DNA from: QQUD01 sp039029915
GTDB taxonomy: Bacteria > Chloroflexota > Anaerolineae > Promineifilales > Promineifilaceae
Direction: 5' to 3'
NCBI GenBank assembly: GCA_039029915.1
Contig: JBCCFD010000354.1
Location: forward strand, 1 to 8,628
DNA length: 8,628 nt
Shown here: positions 5,969 to 8,628 of the stretch, one piece after another
How the letters are laid out: each line of letters opens with the position of its first letter
Position numbering within the stretch: position 1 is the first letter of the stretch
Notes under the pieces: generated by a model
Seen by the model: only the letters and a program-made list of their open reading frames with translations
Databases searched by the model: none
Told to the model about the DNA's origin: nothing
Translations under genes and position numbers: made by a program

Positions 5969-6123
5969 TTAGAATTTGGTGACAATTTACAGGTATTTCG
6001 GGGCAAAGGCGGGACGAATCAAGAATGAATAGGTCTTTTATTAGTAATTGGATAAATGGGTAATTGGAAGACTTGGGGGATTTAATTACTGACCATCGTT
6101 TAATGAAAACTTCCTACGCCTTT
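5969..6123. other. AT-rich spacer after the histidine kinase gene
   Basis: No gene is seen here. It contains degenerate repetition: GTAATTGG occurs at 6044-6051 and 6060-6067, 16 bases apart, with similar GGATAAAT between them. No hairpin followed by T residues directly follows the kinase stop at 6124; the nearest terminator is 240 bases on at 5882-5854, beyond the promoter. Confidence 0.5.
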
Positions 6124-8628
6124 TCATTCTTCATCCCTGTGCTCAATGGGCAGGGAAAAGAAGAAAGTGGTGCCTTGACCCACAGTGCTCTCAAACCACA
6201 TTTCGCCGCCGTGCAGTTCAATAATCCCTTTTGTAATGGAAAGTCCTAAACCGGTGCCTTTCGCTTTGCGAATGTTGGGGTCATCAGAGCGGAAGAATTT
6301 TGTGAACAATTTTTCTTGATCCTCTTCAGATATTCCATACCCGCTATCTTTAACTGCCCCGCACACCACTGCTTGGCTATTTTGCTCTCCTAAGCTGAAG
6401 CGAACGGTAACGGCCGTATTTTCCGGCGAGTATTTACACGCATTGCTCAACAAGTTGGTCATCACTTGTACCAACCGACCCTTATCAGCCTCAATATGCG
6501 GGATGTTGGCAGGCATATCAACGTTGAGCTTGATCGATTTTTCATCAATCAAATTAAGCACCGATTTCATTGTTTCATCAACGACCGCCCGCAAATCGGT
6601 CGCTTTAAACTCCATATGCAGTCGGCCTGTTTCAATCCGCGAAATATCGGTCAAATCTTGAATTTGCTGACCCATGCGAGAGATATTTGCCGAGACAATT
6701 TCCAAATACTCTTTTTGCTGATCCGTCAGGTCACCCATCAATCCGCTAAGCATTAAGTCGACGTAGCCACGCACGGCCGTCATGGGTGTTTTGAGCTCAT
6801 GTGATACCATCGAGACAAATTCTGACTTGGCCAGATTGGCCTCTTTCACCTGTTCATAAAGCACCGCATTGGCAATGGCAATAGCAGCATGATTAGCGAT
6901 ACGAACGGCCGTATTTTCTTCATCTTTTGTGAAACCAGCCATCTCATCACTTTCAATCACAATCGTGCCAATAACTTCTTGCTGATGATTAAGCGGCAAA
7001 ATCAATTGAGACAATGTTTCAAATCTGGCGCGATGATACCCCAACGCCTCATGCACATTATCAACAATCAAAGGCTTCCCAGATGTTAAAACAGTCCCCG
7101 TTGGGCTATTCTCAATCATCTTGGGCGTCACTTTTGTCGCATCAAAGCCGCGATCGTAGTTACGCCATGTTCTAATTTGTGGCAATCCCTCAAAATCTTT
7201 GAGCACAATCGCTCCGGCTGAGCCGCCAATCATCGTCATCAAACGAGCTAGCGTGATATTGAACACATTGTCTAACGCTAAAGAGGTGTTCAAATCTCGA
7301 TCGAGCTGCTGCAGCATGGAAAGCTCTTCAACGCTTGTTTGTAGCTTTTGATCGGTTTGTTCAACTAAGCGCGCATTTTCTAAGGCAACCACAGCTTGCG
7401 AGGCAAAAGCTGTAAGCAAACGCTGATCATTCTCATCAAACAGCGCCCCGCTGCCTTTGTTAATGACTTGGACAACGCCCAAAACACGATTGTGCCGCAG
7501 CAAGGGGACGGTCAAAATAGAGCGGGTGCGGAACTGATTTTCTTCATCTAACTCGCTGTACCATCGATCGTCTTCCGACACATCATTGGTAATAATTGAG
7601 CGAGACTGCTGGGCGGCCGTTCCAGCAATGCCGGTTCCAATTGGCAGGCGCGTATTCAACAGCTCCGCTTCGGCAGGCCCGCGCACAATTTCAAAAACAA
7701 GCTCGCCAGTCTCTTGATCCGAAAGGAGTAAAGACCCGGCTTGAGCGTCAAATAGCTCAATCGCTTTATCCATAATCAGGTCGAGCAGAGGCTCTAACTC
7801 AAGCGTTGACGCGAGCGAAAAGGTGACCTGATTAATGATTTGCAGCCGCTGGGCCTGTTGGGTAAGTCGTTCATTAGTTTGCAGGCGTTCAAGGGCTACG
7901 GCCGTTCTTTGGGCATATGTCAAAAAGAGACGCTCTCGTTGAGGGCCAATCATATTATTGGTGTTACGCAAAACAGTATAAACGGCCCCTAAGGTTTCTG
8001 CCCCCACATTTAATGGGGCGGCAATCCAAGCGTCTTGGGCGCTGTCTATCCACTTTTCCACTTGCCCCGATTGGAATGCTTTGTGGACGTGGGTATTCGT
8101 AACGGATTGACGCACACCCTCTTTCGCTTTAATGCGCTCATCTTTTTCGATATAAAAGGCATGGTAAAGCTTGTGTGTATCAACATCTTTGAGCGCAATA
8201 TAAAAATCATCAACGTCAAGCAGGCGCTGATTGTTTGTAAACACCAGTTCGAAAAGATCTTCTGTGTCGATCGTAAAGGCGAGGAATTGAGAAAAGTTGC
8301 TTAGCTGATCTAATTCGGCAATCCGCTCTTGGAGTTGGAACTCAACAGACGCCCGCTCTAGCCCAAGCAGAGATTGGTCTGCCAATGCGGAAATGTAGCC
8401 CATTTCGTTTTGGGTAATCAGTTCACGGCCGTTTTCTGGCGAAACGGCTAGCCAGCCCAAAAGCGTCGTTTGGCGATTCAATGGAACAAGTAGGGCCACA
8501 TTTTGCTCTCGCAGTAAAATGGGATTATCGTGGACGACCTTTGGCCAGGTGCGTACTTCGCTTAGGTCAACGCTGATTTCACTCGCTGCCAAAAATTGGA
8601 CCAGCTCCGAATCTAAGCGAACGCTTAT
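6124..8628 (-). CDS. Multi-GAF sensor histidine kinase, 5' end outside the window
   Basis: The frame is open from the window edge to TGA at 6126-6124 (about 834 codons). A TTG at 8592 could be mistaken for a start, but 12 more in-frame codons precede it and no Shine-Dalgarno is seen, so the N-terminus is missing. Numbered from that TTG: the C-terminal half of a GAF-like domain (to ~85), complete GAF domains at ~100-236, ~262-406 and ~435-576, then HisKA and HATPase_c. The H-box is SHELKTPMTAVRGY (H598 is the phosphorylation site). The N-box is NLLSNACKYSP (713-723), G1 is DSGYGIS (749-755), the F-box is LFTKFFR and G2 is GTGLGLS (779-785). All catalytic motifs are intact. No membrane segment is visible, so it is probably cytosolic or anchored by the missing part. 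It would sense small molecules or redox/light cues through GAF domains and phosphorylate an unseen response regulator. Five exact ACGGCCGT palindromes lie inside it. Confidence 0.93.
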   Translation of the reverse strand: MSVRLDSELVQFLAASEISVDLSEVRTWPKVVHDNPILLREQNVALLVPLNRQTTLLGWLAVSPENGRELITQNEMGYISALADQSLLGLERASVEFQLQERIAELDQLSNFSQFLAFTIDTEDLFELVFTNNQRLLDVDDFYIALKDVDTHKLYHAFYIEKDERIKAKEGVRQSVTNTHVHKAFQSGQVEKWIDSAQDAWIAAPLNVGAETLGAVYTVLRNTNNMIGPQRERLFLTYAQRTAVALERLQTNERLTQQAQRLQIINQVTFSLASTLELEPLLDLIMDKAIELFDAQAGSLLLSDQETGELVFEIVRGPAEAELLNTRLPIGTGIAGTAAQQSRSIITNDVSEDDRWYSELDEENQFRTRSILTVPLLRHNRVLGVVQVINKGSGALFDENDQRLLTAFASQAVVALENARLVEQTDQKLQTSVEELSMLQQLDRDLNTSLALDNVFNITLARLMTMIGGSAGAIVLKDFEGLPQIRTWRNYDRGFDATKVTPKMIENSPTGTVLTSGKPLIVDNVHEALGYHRARFETLSQLILPLNHQQEVIGTIVIESDEMAGFTKDEENTAVRIANHAAIAIANAVLYEQVKEANLAKSEFVSMVSHELKTPMTAVRGYVDLMLSGLMGDLTDQQKEYLEIVSANISRMGQQIQDLTDISRIETGRLHMEFKATDLRAVVDETMKSVLNLIDEKSIKLNVDMPANIPHIEADKGRLVQVMTNLLSNACKYSPENTAVTVRFSLGEQNSQAVVCGAVKDSGYGISEEDQEKLFTKFFRSDDPNIRKAKGTGLGLSITKGIIELHGGEMWFESTVGQGTTFFFSLPIEHRDEE

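Larger units (their letters stand above)
3559..8432. repeat. Iterated 8-bp palindrome ACGGCCGT, 10 dispersed copies
   Basis: Exact copies begin at 3559, 3912, 4206, 4330, 4433, 6410, 6773, 6905, 7898 and 8425, with a one-base variant GCGGCCGT at 7613. All ten are inside coding sequence: five in the methyltransferase gene, five in the kinase gene. They are read in different codon phases: Thr-Ala-Val, Asn-Gly-Arg and Leu-Arg-Pro. Selection therefore appears to act on DNA, not protein. There is no copy in 1-3558, in the CPBP gene or in the SWIM gene. The pattern is like the HIP1 palindrome of cyanobacteria but with a different core. Confidence 0.85.

Noticed and set aside
5747..6123. Known riboswitch, tRNA or CRISPR in the kinase-SWIM spacer
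   Set aside because: No cloverleaf, no spaced direct repeats and no conserved riboswitch core could be recognised; only generic hairpins are seen.
8590..8592. TTG as the start of the histidine kinase
   Set aside because: The frame continues upstream for 12 codons to the window edge, the TTG has no Shine-Dalgarno, and it falls inside a GAF-like domain.

Overview
The window is about 8.6 kb of moderate-GC bacterial DNA. Every gene I can support lies on the minus strand, so transcription runs from high to low coordinates. The gene set is a multi-GAF sensor histidine kinase, a very short SWIM zinc-finger protein, a CPBP intramembrane protease of the 'EFxxRG / HxGKPExE' kind, a RumA-like methyltransferase and a NACHT-FGE STAND protein. 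This set, with loose intergenic spacing and degenerate heptamer repeats, suggests a Chloroflexota (Anaerolineae/Caldilineae-like) genome, probably a metagenome-derived contig. That assignment is inference from gene flavour; there is no marker gene.

Layout from right to left (direction of transcription). 8628-6124: a soluble hybrid of at least three GAF domains plus HisKA/HATPase_c, with its 5' end outside the window. 6123-5747: a gene-free stretch of about 375 bp that is not empty. It has a near-consensus sigma70-type promoter (5968-5941), a hairpin at the predicted start point, an intrinsic terminator about 80 nt downstream, then two more hairpins and the Shine-Dalgarno sequence of the SWIM gene. 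It reads either as a small RNA of about 80 nt or as a transcription-attenuation leader for the SWIM gene. 5746-5513: the SWIM protein, closed by a strong terminator (5489-5459). 5348-4722: the CPBP protease, probably starting at an internal GTG. 4631-3384: an Fe-S/TRAM RumA-family methyltransferase whose catalytic cysteine is serine and whose motif aspartate is histidine. 3383-3132: a repeat-like spacer with a 94% purine tract. 3131 to about 85: a long STAND protein with an N-terminal uncharacterised region, a NACHT NTPase and a C-terminal FGE-sulfatase/C-type-lectin-like domain.

The last ~85 bp (1 to about 85) do not belong to that gene. They are about 70% GC, and a different minus-strand frame encodes the start of a class B penicillin-binding protein dimerisation domain. 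I read this as a chimeric contig end or recombination join.

The main surprises are: (i) an 8-bp palindrome, ACGGCCGT, present 10 times between 3559 and 8432, in the methyltransferase and kinase genes and in all three codon phases, but absent from the NACHT-FGE gene; (ii) the apparently nucleophile-less RumA homologue; (iii) the promoter-hairpin-terminator unit upstream of the SWIM gene; (iv) the FGE C-terminus of the STAND protein, whose codon pattern resembles a diversity-generating-retroelement variable region. No operon logic links the genes into one pathway; only the protease and methyltransferase (90 bp apart, no clear terminator between them) may be co-transcribed.
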